Of a stretch of DNA of 29,675 bases, positions 7,864 through 15,149 are shown in pieces. Numbering within the stretch: position 1 is the stretch's first letter; each line of letters starts with the position of its first letter. The DNA is taken from contig CALELS010000009.1 of assembly GCA_937902735.1 (NCBI GenBank), forward strand, positions 1-29,675, given 5' to 3'. Below the pieces are notes generated by a model. The model worked only from the letters and a program-made list of their open reading frames with translations. It searched no databases and was not told where the DNA came from. The DNA is from an uncultured Caryophanales bacterium. Lineage in GTDB: Bacteria; Bacillota_I; Bacilli_A; RFN20; CAG-826. The position numbers and the translations under genes were made by a program.

Positions 7864-9279
7864 GTGCTAAATAGACAAATTTTAGAAGAAAAAAGAAATA
7901 ATAAGATCGTCTCTTTAAAACAAATTAATGAAGAGAAATTTTTATCTTTTCAAAGTAAAAGTGAGATTAAATGTAGTGAAGAATTAGCTAGCCTAACAAA
8001 AAGAGATGATGAAAATGAAATATCTTTTCAAATTAGAAAAGCTAATATTCGTCAAAAACATATTGATAATTTAGAAGCATATCGTCTTAAACTCGATAAA
8101 CGTTTAAAAAGAAACATTAAACATTTAGAAAGAATAGATAAAAGAAGACTTAGTCACGCTAACAGGATTTTTGAAATCGATTTATTACGTGGAATCATCA
8201 TTCTAGGAATGATAGTGGATCATTTAATGTACGATTTCACCTTTATGGGTCTATTCTCTGGCAATATGTTTTTAAAAACCCCATCACTAGAATGGCTTAC
8301 TAAATTAAATTATTTTGCGACATATTATTGGGATGGTAATTTTAGAGTCTTCCTTAGAGTGCTGGGAGTAGTCTTACTAGTATTCCTATGCGGAGTTTCA
8401 TCTAAATTATCAAAGAATAATTTCAAAAGAGGTGGTTTACTTCTTATAGCAGGAATATTAATGACCATTGCTCTAAATATTTTTGGAAAAATCATCAATA
8501 ATGATGCATTCTCAGTAATATTTGCAACAATATCTGCCTTAGGCACTCTTATAATTGTATATAACGGCACAAAGCTTTTATATATGCTTCTTGAAGCAAA
8601 ACTATATAAGAGGAAATTAAAAGATAATAAGAATAATTCATCCTGGAAATGGATTGCCCTAACTATTGCGTTATCAATCTTCATGGGTTGGTTTATTTTT
8701 AGAAATGCAGGTCTAAAAGAATTTAATAGAGATGGAAGAACTCTCTTAGAACCATTTACAGGAATGGGATCAATTAGAACTTCCTTCCCAATTTTAAGTG
8801 ATAATCCTTCTTTTCAATCATTCTTAGAATTCTTCTTAAGACACAATGAACAAAATAAAATCTTTAATTTCTTCTTACTTTTTAATAATGAAGGAGATTA
8901 TTGTGTTTATGAAACAATAAAAGCTAATTATCACTTCATCGATTATGTTGAAGTAATATTAGGATTAAAAGGTTTTGGGGTAGATTGGTTAGGACTTCTA
9001 CCAATGCTTGGATATATCTTCTTAGGTGGATTTATTGGAGAAATCTTATATAAAGATAAGAAGTCAATCATCTATTATTTCTTTAAAAAAGAAAATAGAT
9101 ATGCAACTGATGCTTTACTAACTACTCCAGGGAAGATTAATTATTTAATGAACACAATAATGTGCCCAATTACAGTTTCAGGAAGAAATACAATTCTAAT
9201 ATATGTTTTCCATCAACCAGTTATATTCATTACTGGAAGTATCATTTTCCTTCTCTTAGGAGGAAGTATTGTTTTCTAA
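7864..9279 (+). CDS. DUF1624/HGSNAT-like membrane acyltransferase with coiled-coil N-terminus
   Basis: A 471-residue multi-pass protein. Residues 1-100 are highly charged, Lys/Glu-rich and probably coiled coil. They lead into the family signature RIFEIDLLRGIIILGMIVDHLMYDF (101-125), with the Arg/Asp/Arg-Gly and Asp-His positions typical of the heparan-alpha-glucosaminide N-acetyltransferase catalytic domain (DUF1624, related to acyltransferase family 3). About eight TM helices follow. Family members move an acyl group across or onto the membrane, usually to a sugar; acceptor unknown here. The charged N-terminal extension is longer than I expect for the family. The GTG start lacks a Shine-Dalgarno and coincides with predicted +1. 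The next gene begins inside its 3' end, so they are co-transcribed. Confidence 0.72.
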   Translation: MLNRQILEEKRNNKIVSLKQINEEKFLSFQSKSEIKCSEELASLTKRDDENEISFQIRKANIRQKHIDNLEAYRLKLDKRLKRNIKHLERIDKRRLSHANRIFEIDLLRGIIILGMIVDHLMYDFTFMGLFSGNMFLKTPSLEWLTKLNYFATYYWDGNFRVFLRVLGVVLLVFLCGVSSKLSKNNFKRGGLLLIAGILMTIALNIFGKIINNDAFSVIFATISALGTLIIVYNGTKLLYMLLEAKLYKRKLKDNKNNSSWKWIALTIALSIFMGWFIFRNAGLKEFNRDGRTLLEPFTGMGSIRTSFPILSDNPSFQSFLEFFLRHNEQNKIFNFFLLFNNEGDYCVYETIKANYHFIDYVEVILGLKGFGVDWLGLLPMLGYIFLGGFIGEILYKDKKSIIYYFFKKENRYATDALLTTPGKINYLMNTIMCPITVSGRNTILIYVFHQPVIFITGSIIFLLLGGSIVF

Positions 9280-10888
9280 TATGACCAGCGAATTAAGAAA
9301 AGAACAATCTATTTATAGTGCTCTTAAATCAAGCGCAGAATATTACGTAGATAAAACTGCTTTGATTTATTTTAATAAATCATTCACTTATAAACATTTA
9401 TTAAGCCGCATCAATCAATTTGCATTTGCTTTAAAAGAAAACGGAATAGAAAAAGATGATATAGTTACTATATGTCTTCCTAATATACCTGACGCCATTT
9501 ATTTACTTTATGCCGTTAATCAAATAGGTGCTATTGCTAACATTGTTCATCCATTATTTTCCTATGAACAAATGAAAGAAAATCTTCATACTACTAAATC
9601 AAAAATATTGTTCGCTTTAGATACTACATATTACGATTTTCTTCCATTAACTAAAGAAGGAATAAAAGTCTATTTCTCTAGTCCAGTAACTGAGTTAAAT
9701 ATTTTTAAGAGAATTGGATATAAAATAAGCAAAAAACCTGCAAGAATCCCAATAGAATTAACTCTTCATGGTTTTTATCATTCACCAAAACTTGAAACTT
9801 TTGATGATAGATATTTAAGCGATGCGATATATCTTCATAGTGGTGGCACTACAAATAAACCTAAAATTATTGCACTTTCTTCATTTGCAATAAACGCTTT
9901 ATGTTACCAAGGTAGATGGATTGTTAACCGCAATAGTTATGAAGGTATTGGAATGCTAGCAACTTTACCAATGTTTCATGGTTTTGGTCTTGCTATTGGA
10001 ATTCATATTGCGCTATTTGATGGGGGATATGATGTTTTAATGCCTAAGTTCTCTGCTAAAGAGACAATTAATTATATTAAAAAGAATAAGGTACATATTC
10101 TTATTGGAGTACCTACCTTATATGAGGCTTTACTTAACAAAGAAGAATTTGATTCTCCTTCTTTAAAGAATTTATTAATTAGTTGGGTTGGTGGGGATTT
10201 TATTCCTCGTTCATTAATTGATAGATTCAATAATTTAATGATAAAGAATAATGCAAAAGGAAGACTAAGAGCAGGATATGGTTTAACCGAAACAGTTAAT
10301 GTCTGCGCAGTTAATTCATTAACTCACTTTAAAGAAGATAGTGATGGAATAAATCTTCCCAATGTTAAATTCTTAATAGTAGATGATAAACATAAAAGAG
10401 CAAAACCAAACGTAGATGGAGAGCTACTTGTTAGTGGTGAAACTATAATGAATGGATATCGCTTTGGCGATACAAAAGATTCATTCATCTTAGTTAACAA
10501 TGAAAAATATATTCCTACAGGTGATATTTGTTCTATTGATGAAGATGGATTCTTATATTTTAAGTCTAGAAAGAAAAATGTTACCAAAGTAAGTGGAATC
10601 AATATCTTTCCAAATCAAATTGAACAAGTAGTCTCAGATTTTGATTATGTTTGGGAAGTAAGTGCTACTCCAATTGAATCAAAGAGATTTGGTCATATTA
10701 TTAAATTATTTGTTGTGCTTAATAAGAAAATGGATATAGATAAAGATAAAGCTAAAGAGGAGATATCTTCTCTCATAGTTTCAAAACTTGGGATATACGC
10801 TAAACCAGTTGATATAATATTTTTAGAAAAAATGCCTCACACAATTTTAGGAAAAATAGATCAAAACAAGTTAAAGGAAATCGTATGA
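9269..10888 (+). CDS. AMP-dependent acyl-acid ligase (ANL superfamily)
   Basis: A 539-residue adenylate-forming enzyme that would activate a carboxylic acid as acyl-AMP, usually then acyl-CoA. Core motifs in order: YLHSGGTTNKPK (188-199, phosphate loop), GYGLTE (336-341), PTGDIC (416-421), YFKSRKKNV with the hinge region, and HTILGKIDQNKL (catalytic Lys529). This is the complete long/medium-chain acyl-CoA synthetase pattern; acid specificity cannot be read. The TTG start at 9269 is chosen because AGGAGG lies 5 nt upstream, whereas the ATG at 9281 is too far from it. It overlaps the membrane acyltransferase by 11 nt and the amidohydrolase by 4 nt (ATGA). The arrangement suggests it supplies activated acyl groups to its partner, which is inference. 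Confidence 0.85.
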   Translation: MFSNMTSELRKEQSIYSALKSSAEYYVDKTALIYFNKSFTYKHLLSRINQFAFALKENGIEKDDIVTICLPNIPDAIYLLYAVNQIGAIANIVHPLFSYEQMKENLHTTKSKILFALDTTYYDFLPLTKEGIKVYFSSPVTELNIFKRIGYKISKKPARIPIELTLHGFYHSPKLETFDDRYLSDAIYLHSGGTTNKPKIIALSSFAINALCYQGRWIVNRNSYEGIGMLATLPMFHGFGLAIGIHIALFDGGYDVLMPKFSAKETINYIKKNKVHILIGVPTLYEALLNKEEFDSPSLKNLLISWVGGDFIPRSLIDRFNNLMIKNNAKGRLRAGYGLTETVNVCAVNSLTHFKEDSDGINLPNVKFLIVDDKHKRAKPNVDGELLVSGETIMNGYRFGDTKDSFILVNNEKYIPTGDICSIDEDGFLYFKSRKKNVTKVSGINIFPNQIEQVVSDFDYVWEVSATPIESKRFGHIIKLFVVLNKKMDIDKDKAKEEISSLIVSKLGIYAKPVDIIFLEKMPHTILGKIDQNKLKEIV

Positions 10889-12144
10889 AAACATTATTCA
10901 AAAACGCCAGAATCTTAACAATGAAATCTAAAGATATAATCTTCGGAGATCTTCTTGTCGAAAATAATCGAATTAAAAAGATAGCAAAATCCATTAATGA
11001 AGAAGCCGATAAAGTAGTGGACTGTGAAGGTAATTTACTTATGCCTTCATTTAAAAACGCTCACGCTCATACAGCAATGATATTTGCTAGAAGTATTGCA
11101 GATGATCTTCCTCTTCATGATTGGCTATTTGACTCAATTTTCCCTATGGAAGCAAAATTTCAAGAAGGAGACATTTATCATTTAACTAAAGTTGGAATAT
11201 TAGAATATCTAACTTCTGGTATTTCGTGTGCTTTTGATATGTATTTTAATCCCCCAGAAATCATCAAAGCTAGTGAAGAACTTGGTTTTAGAAGTGTTAT
11301 ATTAGCAACTTCACTTTCTGAACCAATTTCTCTTATAAAAGTAAGATATCTCACTTTAAATAAAAAAGATTCTTTAATCTCTTATAAAATTGGTATACAC
11401 GCCGAATATACGACTCCACTTGAAAGAATGAAGGATATTGCCGCTTTAGCAAATGAACTTCATGCACCCGTTTTTCTTCATATTGGCGAAACAAAAGATG
11501 AAGTCCAAGGATGTGTTGATAGATATGGTTTAAGACCAGTTGAATTAATTGATTCAATTGGAATGATCAATTATGGTGGAGGTGGATTCCATTGTAACTA
11601 TTTCTCTATTAATGAAATCAAAATTGCTAAAAAGAGAAACTTTAACATTATTACTTGCCCAGCATCTAACTTAAAACTCGCTAGTGGAATAGCTCCAATA
11701 TATAAATACTTCAAAGAAGGACTTAATATTGCAATTGGAACTGATGGAGCAGCATCTAATAATTCTCTTGATATGTTTAAAGAAATGTATCTAGTAAGTA
11801 CTCTTCAAAAAGTAGTGAACAATGATGCTTCATGCATGGATGGCTTTGAAGTTCTTAAATTTGCAACTGTAAATGGAGCTAAAGCAATGGGACTAAGTGA
11901 TATTGATGTCTTAGAAGAAGGTAAAATAGCAGATATCATCATGATTGATTTATCTAATCCTGCAATGAGGCCTATCAATAACATTTCTAAAAACATTGTT
12001 TATGCTGGTAGTAAAGACATTGTTAAGATGACAATGATTAATGGTAAGATTCTCTACTATAATCACGAATTCTTCATTAATGAAGATATCAATGAAATAT
12101 ATAAAAAAGCTCAGCAAATCACTGAGCGTTTGTCCTCTAAATAA
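10885..12144 (+). CDS. MTA/SAH deaminase-type amidohydrolase
   Basis: A 419-residue metal-dependent amidohydrolase of the ATZ/TRZ group, closest in motifs to 5-methylthioadenosine/S-adenosylhomocysteine deaminase. Metal and catalytic residues are present: NAHAHTAM (His60, His62), HIGETKDE (His199, Glu202), FHCNYF (His236) and GTDGAASNNSLDMF (Asp287). The RSIADDLPLHDWL segment is typical of MtaD. Expected reaction: hydrolytic deamination of MTA or SAH to the inosyl form, but guanine or other aminopurine substrates cannot be excluded. The ATG overlaps the TGA of the ligase gene (ATGA). The last ~12 codons contain the terminator hairpin of the convergent gene, and only 4 bases separate the two stops. 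Confidence 0.82.
   Translation: MKTLFKNARILTMKSKDIIFGDLLVENNRIKKIAKSINEEADKVVDCEGNLLMPSFKNAHAHTAMIFARSIADDLPLHDWLFDSIFPMEAKFQEGDIYHLTKVGILEYLTSGISCAFDMYFNPPEIIKASEELGFRSVILATSLSEPISLIKVRYLTLNKKDSLISYKIGIHAEYTTPLERMKDIAALANELHAPVFLHIGETKDEVQGCVDRYGLRPVELIDSIGMINYGGGGFHCNYFSINEIKIAKKRNFNIITCPASNLKLASGIAPIYKYFKEGLNIAIGTDGAASNNSLDMFKEMYLVSTLQKVVNNDASCMDGFEVLKFATVNGAKAMGLSDIDVLEEGKIADIIMIDLSNPAMRPINNISKNIVYAGSKDIVKMTMINGKILYYNHEFFINEDINEIYKKAQQITERLSSK
12103..12127 (-). terminator. Minus-strand terminator inside the end of the amidohydrolase gene
   Basis: Read on the minus strand: GCTCAG-tgatttg-CTGAGC followed by TTTTTT. This is a canonical intrinsic terminator for the thioredoxin-like lipoprotein gene, but it lies wholly within the plus-strand coding sequence (Lys-Lys-Ala-Gln-Gln-Ile-Thr-Glu-Arg). 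Confidence 0.75.
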
Positions 12145-12148
12145 TCCT

Positions 12149-13249
12149 CTAAGCTACTTTATCAAAAGCGTAATCTAAGAATGCTTTTAGAAGAGGGTCA
12201 TGATAGATAGCCGCACTTGGTTTATTAAAGGCGGCTTTTTTTACACCATCTTTCTCGTAAGAGATAACTTCATTTTCATTTAGTTCTTTATTCATAAGAA
12301 CATTCGAAGAATCAAGATAAGGTTGAACCTGACATCTTTCTTCTGTGTAGAAAGTGTTAGTAATGTAATATTTATCATCAATAACAGAAACAGAGTCATT
12401 AAAATAGACACTACTAGCAAGAATGGAAGAATAATAGTGTTCTCCATTACCTTTTAATAATTGGAATGTTGGAACATAACCAGCGTCATATCCCATTTCT
12501 TCATTATATTTTTTAGCCATCCCATAATCTTCTTTAAATTTAGCCCATTCTTCTTGGGATGTAGGGGTTAGACTACCATGTTCATCATATTCTCTCACTC
12601 CGATTGTTTCACAATCGACAACGTACATTGTTTTATCTTTAAAGTCATAATCTTTTAAGAAATACTTATCAACATATTGGCAATCAGGACAATTTGATCT
12701 AGAGAAATAAATAACTTCTTCTTTGCCTGATTGATAAAGTTCATCAAGCTTCACTAAATCAATGTAGTACATATTAGGTTTAATGATTGCTTCATTCATA
12801 TATTTAAAGAAAGCTTGTTTTTGTTTAAATATCGAATTCTTTGCATTATAAATCTCATGTTTAACAAGTTTACCTTCATTAAAGATAGTAAATGTTTCTT
12901 CACTAGCGTGAATTTCAATCCCGTGAGTAGTTAGTTGATTACCTTCGATGTCAAAGAAATCTTTATAATTTATTTCATAAACAATCATATGTTCTTCTTG
13001 AATATATTCTTCTAAGATATTCTTAAAATCATGCCAACACATACATGATTGGTGTTCAGGTGATACTACTAAAATAAAGGAATTATAATTAGTAACCATT
13101 TCATCCAATTTAGCATGGTTAATCACTCTTAAAGTAGTGTCTTGATAACTACCAAATTCAATCTTTGTTTGAGTAGTTAAATTAGATGGACAACCGCCTA
13201 AAAGAAGTGATGACACAAGAAGCGGAAGAACAAATAAGTGTTTTTTCAT
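12149..13249 (-). CDS. Lipoprotein with two thioredoxin-like domains
   Basis: A 366-residue exported lipoprotein. The signal peptide ends in LLLGGC (lipidated Cys20). The first thioredoxin-like segment (about 40-155) has FILVVSPEHQSCMCW, a CxC (Cys69, Cys71) at the active-site position. The second (about 160-290) has VIYFSRSNCPDCQYVD, a classical CxxC (Cys187, Cys190), with the expected cis-proline as GYVPTF (Pro260). Likely an extracytoplasmic thiol oxidoreductase or its degenerate relative. The CxC in the first domain is unusual and could instead be a disulfide isomerase-like or metal-binding pair. The ATG at 13249 has no strong Shine-Dalgarno. Promoter and terminator are both identifiable, so it is monocistronic. 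Confidence 0.75.
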   Translation of the reverse strand: MKKHLFVLPLLVSSLLLGGCPSNLTTQTKIEFGSYQDTTLRVINHAKLDEMVTNYNSFILVVSPEHQSCMCWHDFKNILEEYIQEEHMIVYEINYKDFFDIEGNQLTTHGIEIHASEETFTIFNEGKLVKHEIYNAKNSIFKQKQAFFKYMNEAIIKPNMYYIDLVKLDELYQSGKEEVIYFSRSNCPDCQYVDKYFLKDYDFKDKTMYVVDCETIGVREYDEHGSLTPTSQEEWAKFKEDYGMAKKYNEEMGYDAGYVPTFQLLKGNGEHYYSSILASSVYFNDSVSVIDDKYYITNTFYTEERCQVQPYLDSSNVLMNKELNENEVISYEKDGVKKAAFNKPSAAIYHDPLLKAFLDYAFDKVA

Positions 13250-13281
13250 ATAATAATCTCAACTTTCTAAAAGTTTATCTA

Positions 13282-13310
13282 ATGATAAGATAGCAAATAA
13301 CATAAGTCAA
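13282..13310 (-). promoter_or_regulatory. Promoter of the thioredoxin-like lipoprotein gene
   Basis: On the minus strand TTGACT (13310-13305), a 17-nt spacer and TATCAT (13287-13282), giving a leader of about 25 nt. Confidence 0.6.
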
Positions 13311-13351
13311 AATAAACAATATAAATATTACTTAAATCTATTGATTAACTC

Positions 13352-13379
13352 TTGTTAATATAAATAGTTATGTTATAAT
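13352..13379 (+). promoter_or_regulatory. Promoter of the tRNA array
   Basis: TTGTTA (13352-13357), a 16-nt spacer and TATAAT (13374-13379) preceded by TGt, an extended -10. Transcription would begin about 6 nt before the first tRNA. Confidence 0.7.
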
Positions 13380-13391
13380 TTTTTGCGCTGT

Positions 13392-13466
13392 GGTTTCGTA
13401 GCCAAGAGGCTAAGGCAACTGACTGCAACTCAGTGACCGTCGGTTCAACTCCGACCGAAACCTCCA
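13392..13466 (+). tRNA. tRNA-Cys (anticodon GCA)
   Basis: Acceptor GGTTTCG pairs with CGAAACC. Anticodon stem ACTGA/TCAGT encloses CTGCAAC (anticodon GCA). T-arm GTCGG-TTCAACT-CCGAC. Discriminator base T (U73), the Cys identity base, and encoded CCA. Confidence 0.95.
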
Positions 13467-13481
13467 GCATAAATTACTTGC

Positions 13482-13506
13482 ATATTATGTTGTTGTTACA
13501 TAATAT
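13482..13506. repeat. Hairpin-forming inverted repeat between tRNA-Cys and tRNA-Arg
   Basis: ATATTATGT and ACATAATAT are perfect 9-nt arms around a 7-nt loop in the 58-nt spacer. It has no T-tract, so it is more likely a processing signal than a terminator. Confidence 0.4.
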
Positions 13507-13524
13507 ATAAGTCGTTGTAAAATT

Positions 13525-13601
13525 GCGCTTGTAGCTCAACTGGATAGAGTATCAGACTACGAATCTGAGGGTTGCATGTTCGATTCATGTCAAGCGCGCC
13601 A
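13525..13601 (+). tRNA. tRNA-Arg (anticodon ACG)
   Basis: Acceptor GCGCTTG/CAAGCGC, anticodon stem TCAGA/TCTGA around CTACGAA (anticodon ACG, expected to be edited to ICG), T-loop TTCGATT, discriminator G, encoded CCA. Confidence 0.95.
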
Positions 13602-13617
13602 TTTTTACAAAAAAGAT

Positions 13618-13694
13618 CGGGATGTAGCGTAGCTTGGTATCGCGTCTCATTTGGGATGAGAAGGCCGCAGGTTCAAATCCTGTCATCCCGACCA
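13618..13694 (+). tRNA. tRNA-Pro (anticodon TGG)
   Basis: Acceptor CGGGATG/CATCCCG, anticodon stem TCTCA/TGAGA around TTTGGGA (anticodon TGG), T-arm GCAGG-TTCAAAT-CCTGT, discriminator A, encoded CCA. Confidence 0.95.
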
Positions 13695-13700
13695 TTTATT

Positions 13701-13776
13701 GGGTTCGTAGCTCACCTGGGAGAGCGCCTGATTTGCATTCAGGAGGTAGAGAGTTCGAGTCTCTTCGGATCCACCA
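13701..13776 (+). tRNA. tRNA-Ala (anticodon TGC)
   Basis: Acceptor GGGTTCG/CGGATCC includes the G3-U70 wobble that identifies alanine tRNAs. Anticodon stem CCTGA/TCAGG around TTTGCAT (anticodon TGC). Encoded CCA. Confidence 0.95.
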
Positions 13777-13778
13777 TT

Positions 13779-13855
13779 GGCTGAGTAGCTCAGCTGGTTA
13801 GAGCAATCGGCTCATACCCGGTGTGCCGGGGGTTCAAGTCCCTCCTCAGCTACCA
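13779..13855 (+). tRNA. tRNA-Met (anticodon CAT, elongator type)
   Basis: Acceptor GGCTGAG/CTCAGCT has a paired 1-72 position (G-U), unlike an initiator. Anticodon stem ATCGG/CCGGT around CTCATAC (anticodon CAT). Encoded CCA. It resembles bacillar elongator tRNA-Met; a lysidine-type tRNA-Ile2 is less likely. Confidence 0.88.
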
Positions 13856-13865
13856 ATGAAGCATT

Positions 13866-13898
13866 ACAGTATCGGAAGTAACGATGCTGTTTTTCTTT
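13866..13898 (+). terminator. Terminator of the tRNA array
   Basis: ACAGTATCG / CGATGCTGT forms a 9-bp stem (one G-T pair) with a 7-nt loop, followed by TTTTCTTTT. Confidence 0.8.
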
Positions 13899-13942
13899 TG
13901 AGAATAGTAAAATTTTTGACTAAACGAGAGAAACTTCTTTAG

Positions 13943-13982
13943 TTTTAATTGCATAAAATTTCGCAAAAATATGCAATTAAAA
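13943..13982. repeat. Palindromic element, upstream copy, before the Fic gene
   Basis: TTTTAATTGCATA (13943-13955) and TATGCAATTAAAA (13970-13982) are perfect 13-bp inverted arms around 14 nt. The right arm ends directly against the -35 box. A near-identical copy follows the gene at 15057-15089. It could be an operator or the edge of an inserted cassette. Confidence 0.6.
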
Positions 13983-14011
13983 TTGACAAGTTAAGGTTAC
14001 TATATTAATAT
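13983..14011 (+). promoter_or_regulatory. Promoter giving a leaderless Fic mRNA
   Basis: Consensus TTGACA (13983-13988), a 17-nt spacer and TAATAT (14006-14011). Six bases later comes the ATG at 14018, so the A is the predicted +1. Confidence 0.7.
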
Positions 14012-14017
14012 ATAGTC

Positions 14018-15058
14018 ATGAAATTCATAAATCTAAAAGAACAAATCCTAACATTAAATAAGCCTTCTATAATTAATATGCTTCAGGCTGTTGAAGTCAA
14101 TAGAGGCAAAACTTTTACATTACCAAAAAGAATTAAATTAAATAGACTTCATGATTTAAATAAAAGAAGAAGCGTTACCAGTAGTAATGAAATAGAAGGT
14201 ATTAAGATTTCAAAAAGTAGAGAGGAAGATATTTTCTTAAACCACTTATCTCCCGAAACCAAAGAAGAGTATATGTTATTTGGATATAATAAAGCTCTTG
14301 AAAACGTATTTTCTGTATACAAGTATCAGTCTTTAAACGAATCATATATCAAAGATCTTCATTATTATTTATATGAATCTATTACTCCAGAATTTGGAGG
14401 TAAATACAAAGTCGAACAGAACTATATTCGTGAATACGATAAAGATGGTCATCTCATTAGAACGGTTTTCATTCCTTCTAAACCAGAAGATGTTGAAAGA
14501 TTACTATCTAGTCTTGTTTATCAGTTTAATGAATGTTTAAAAGATCCGGAATGTAATGTTTTATTGACGATATTTGTGTTTATTTTGGATTTTCTTTGCA
14601 TTCACCCATTCTATGACGGAAATGGAAGAGTATCGCGACTATTAACTACGTTTCTTCTTTTAAAATATGGTTATGATTTGGATCAATATTATTCCTTTTC
14701 TTACGTTATTTTGAATAATTTAGATTCGTATTATTTAAACTTAGAAAAATCATCTCTGAATTGGAACGAAGGAAAAAATAATTACGAATATTTTGTGCAT
14801 TTTATGCTTGAATGCTTAAAAGAAGGTTATAGAAAACTTGCTTATATAATTGAGATTGCTTCGATTAAAGGACTTGCTAGTGAGAAAGTTAAGAGAGTCA
14901 TTGATGATACAAAAGAACCTATCAGTAAATCTGAAATTGAAGAGGTGGTTGTTAATCTATCAAGAACTACTATCGAAAAAGCGCTATCTGAACTAATTAA
15001 AAACAAACAAATTCAGATGATTCAAAGCGGTAGGTACGCAAAATATTACAAATTCTAA
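14018..15058 (+). CDS. Class II Fic-domain protein with C-terminal winged helix
   Basis: A 346-residue putative protein AMPylator or related nucleotidyl/phosphoryl transferase. The Fic core motif HPFYDGNGRVSR (196-207) is complete, including the catalytic His196. The inhibitory helix motif SxxxE(G/N) is present before the core as SNEIEG (Ser56, Glu60, Gly61), which defines class II, self-inhibited Fic proteins. Residues 285-346 look like a winged helix-turn-helix (PISKSEIEEVVVNLSRTTIEKALSELIKNKQI). No antitoxin gene is adjacent, as expected when inhibition is internal. It has its own consensus promoter with no leader. Almost identical palindromic elements stand at both ends, the second overlapping the stop codon. 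It lies just downstream of a tRNA array, a common site for acquired genes. Confidence 0.88.
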   Translation: MKFINLKEQILTLNKPSIINMLQAVEVNRGKTFTLPKRIKLNRLHDLNKRRSVTSSNEIEGIKISKSREEDIFLNHLSPETKEEYMLFGYNKALENVFSVYKYQSLNESYIKDLHYYLYESITPEFGGKYKVEQNYIREYDKDGHLIRTVFIPSKPEDVERLLSSLVYQFNECLKDPECNVLLTIFVFILDFLCIHPFYDGNGRVSRLLTTFLLLKYGYDLDQYYSFSYVILNNLDSYYLNLEKSSLNWNEGKNNYEYFVHFMLECLKEGYRKLAYIIEIASIKGLASEKVKRVIDDTKEPISKSEIEEVVVNLSRTTIEKALSELIKNKQIQMIQSGRYAKYYKF

Positions 15059-15089
15059 TTGCATAAAATTTATACAAAAATATGCAATT
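15057..15089. repeat. Palindromic element, downstream copy, overlapping the Fic stop codon
   Basis: AATTGCATA (15057-15065) and TATGCAATT (15081-15089) are inverted arms. Compared with the copy at 13947-13978, the first 15 and last 15 bases are identical and only the 2-3 central bases differ. The two copies are in the same orientation about 1.1 kb apart. The first two bases are part of the Fic TAA. Confidence 0.6.
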
Positions 15090-15140
15090 GGATTCATTTA
15101 TGATTAACTAAATATTGTTTACAATATTAATAAAAATATT

Positions 15141-15149
15141 TGATATAAT
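15141..15149 (+). promoter_or_regulatory. Extended -10 promoter of the acyltransferase/flavodoxin pair
   Basis: TG-a-TATAAT is a consensus extended -10; no -35 is evident. +1 is predicted at 15156, which is an in-frame GTG two codons after the ATG at 15150. If so, translation starts at the GTG and the mRNA is leaderless. Confidence 0.55.

Noticed and set aside
10885..10888. Mycoplasma-type genetic code (TGA as Trp)
   Set aside because: TGA is used as a stop with an ATGA overlap, and Trp positions in conserved motifs are encoded by TGG.
13572..13784. 70-codon open frame across the tRNA array
   Set aside because: It runs through three well-formed tRNAs and its protein has no recognisable sequence; tRNA structure explains the bases.
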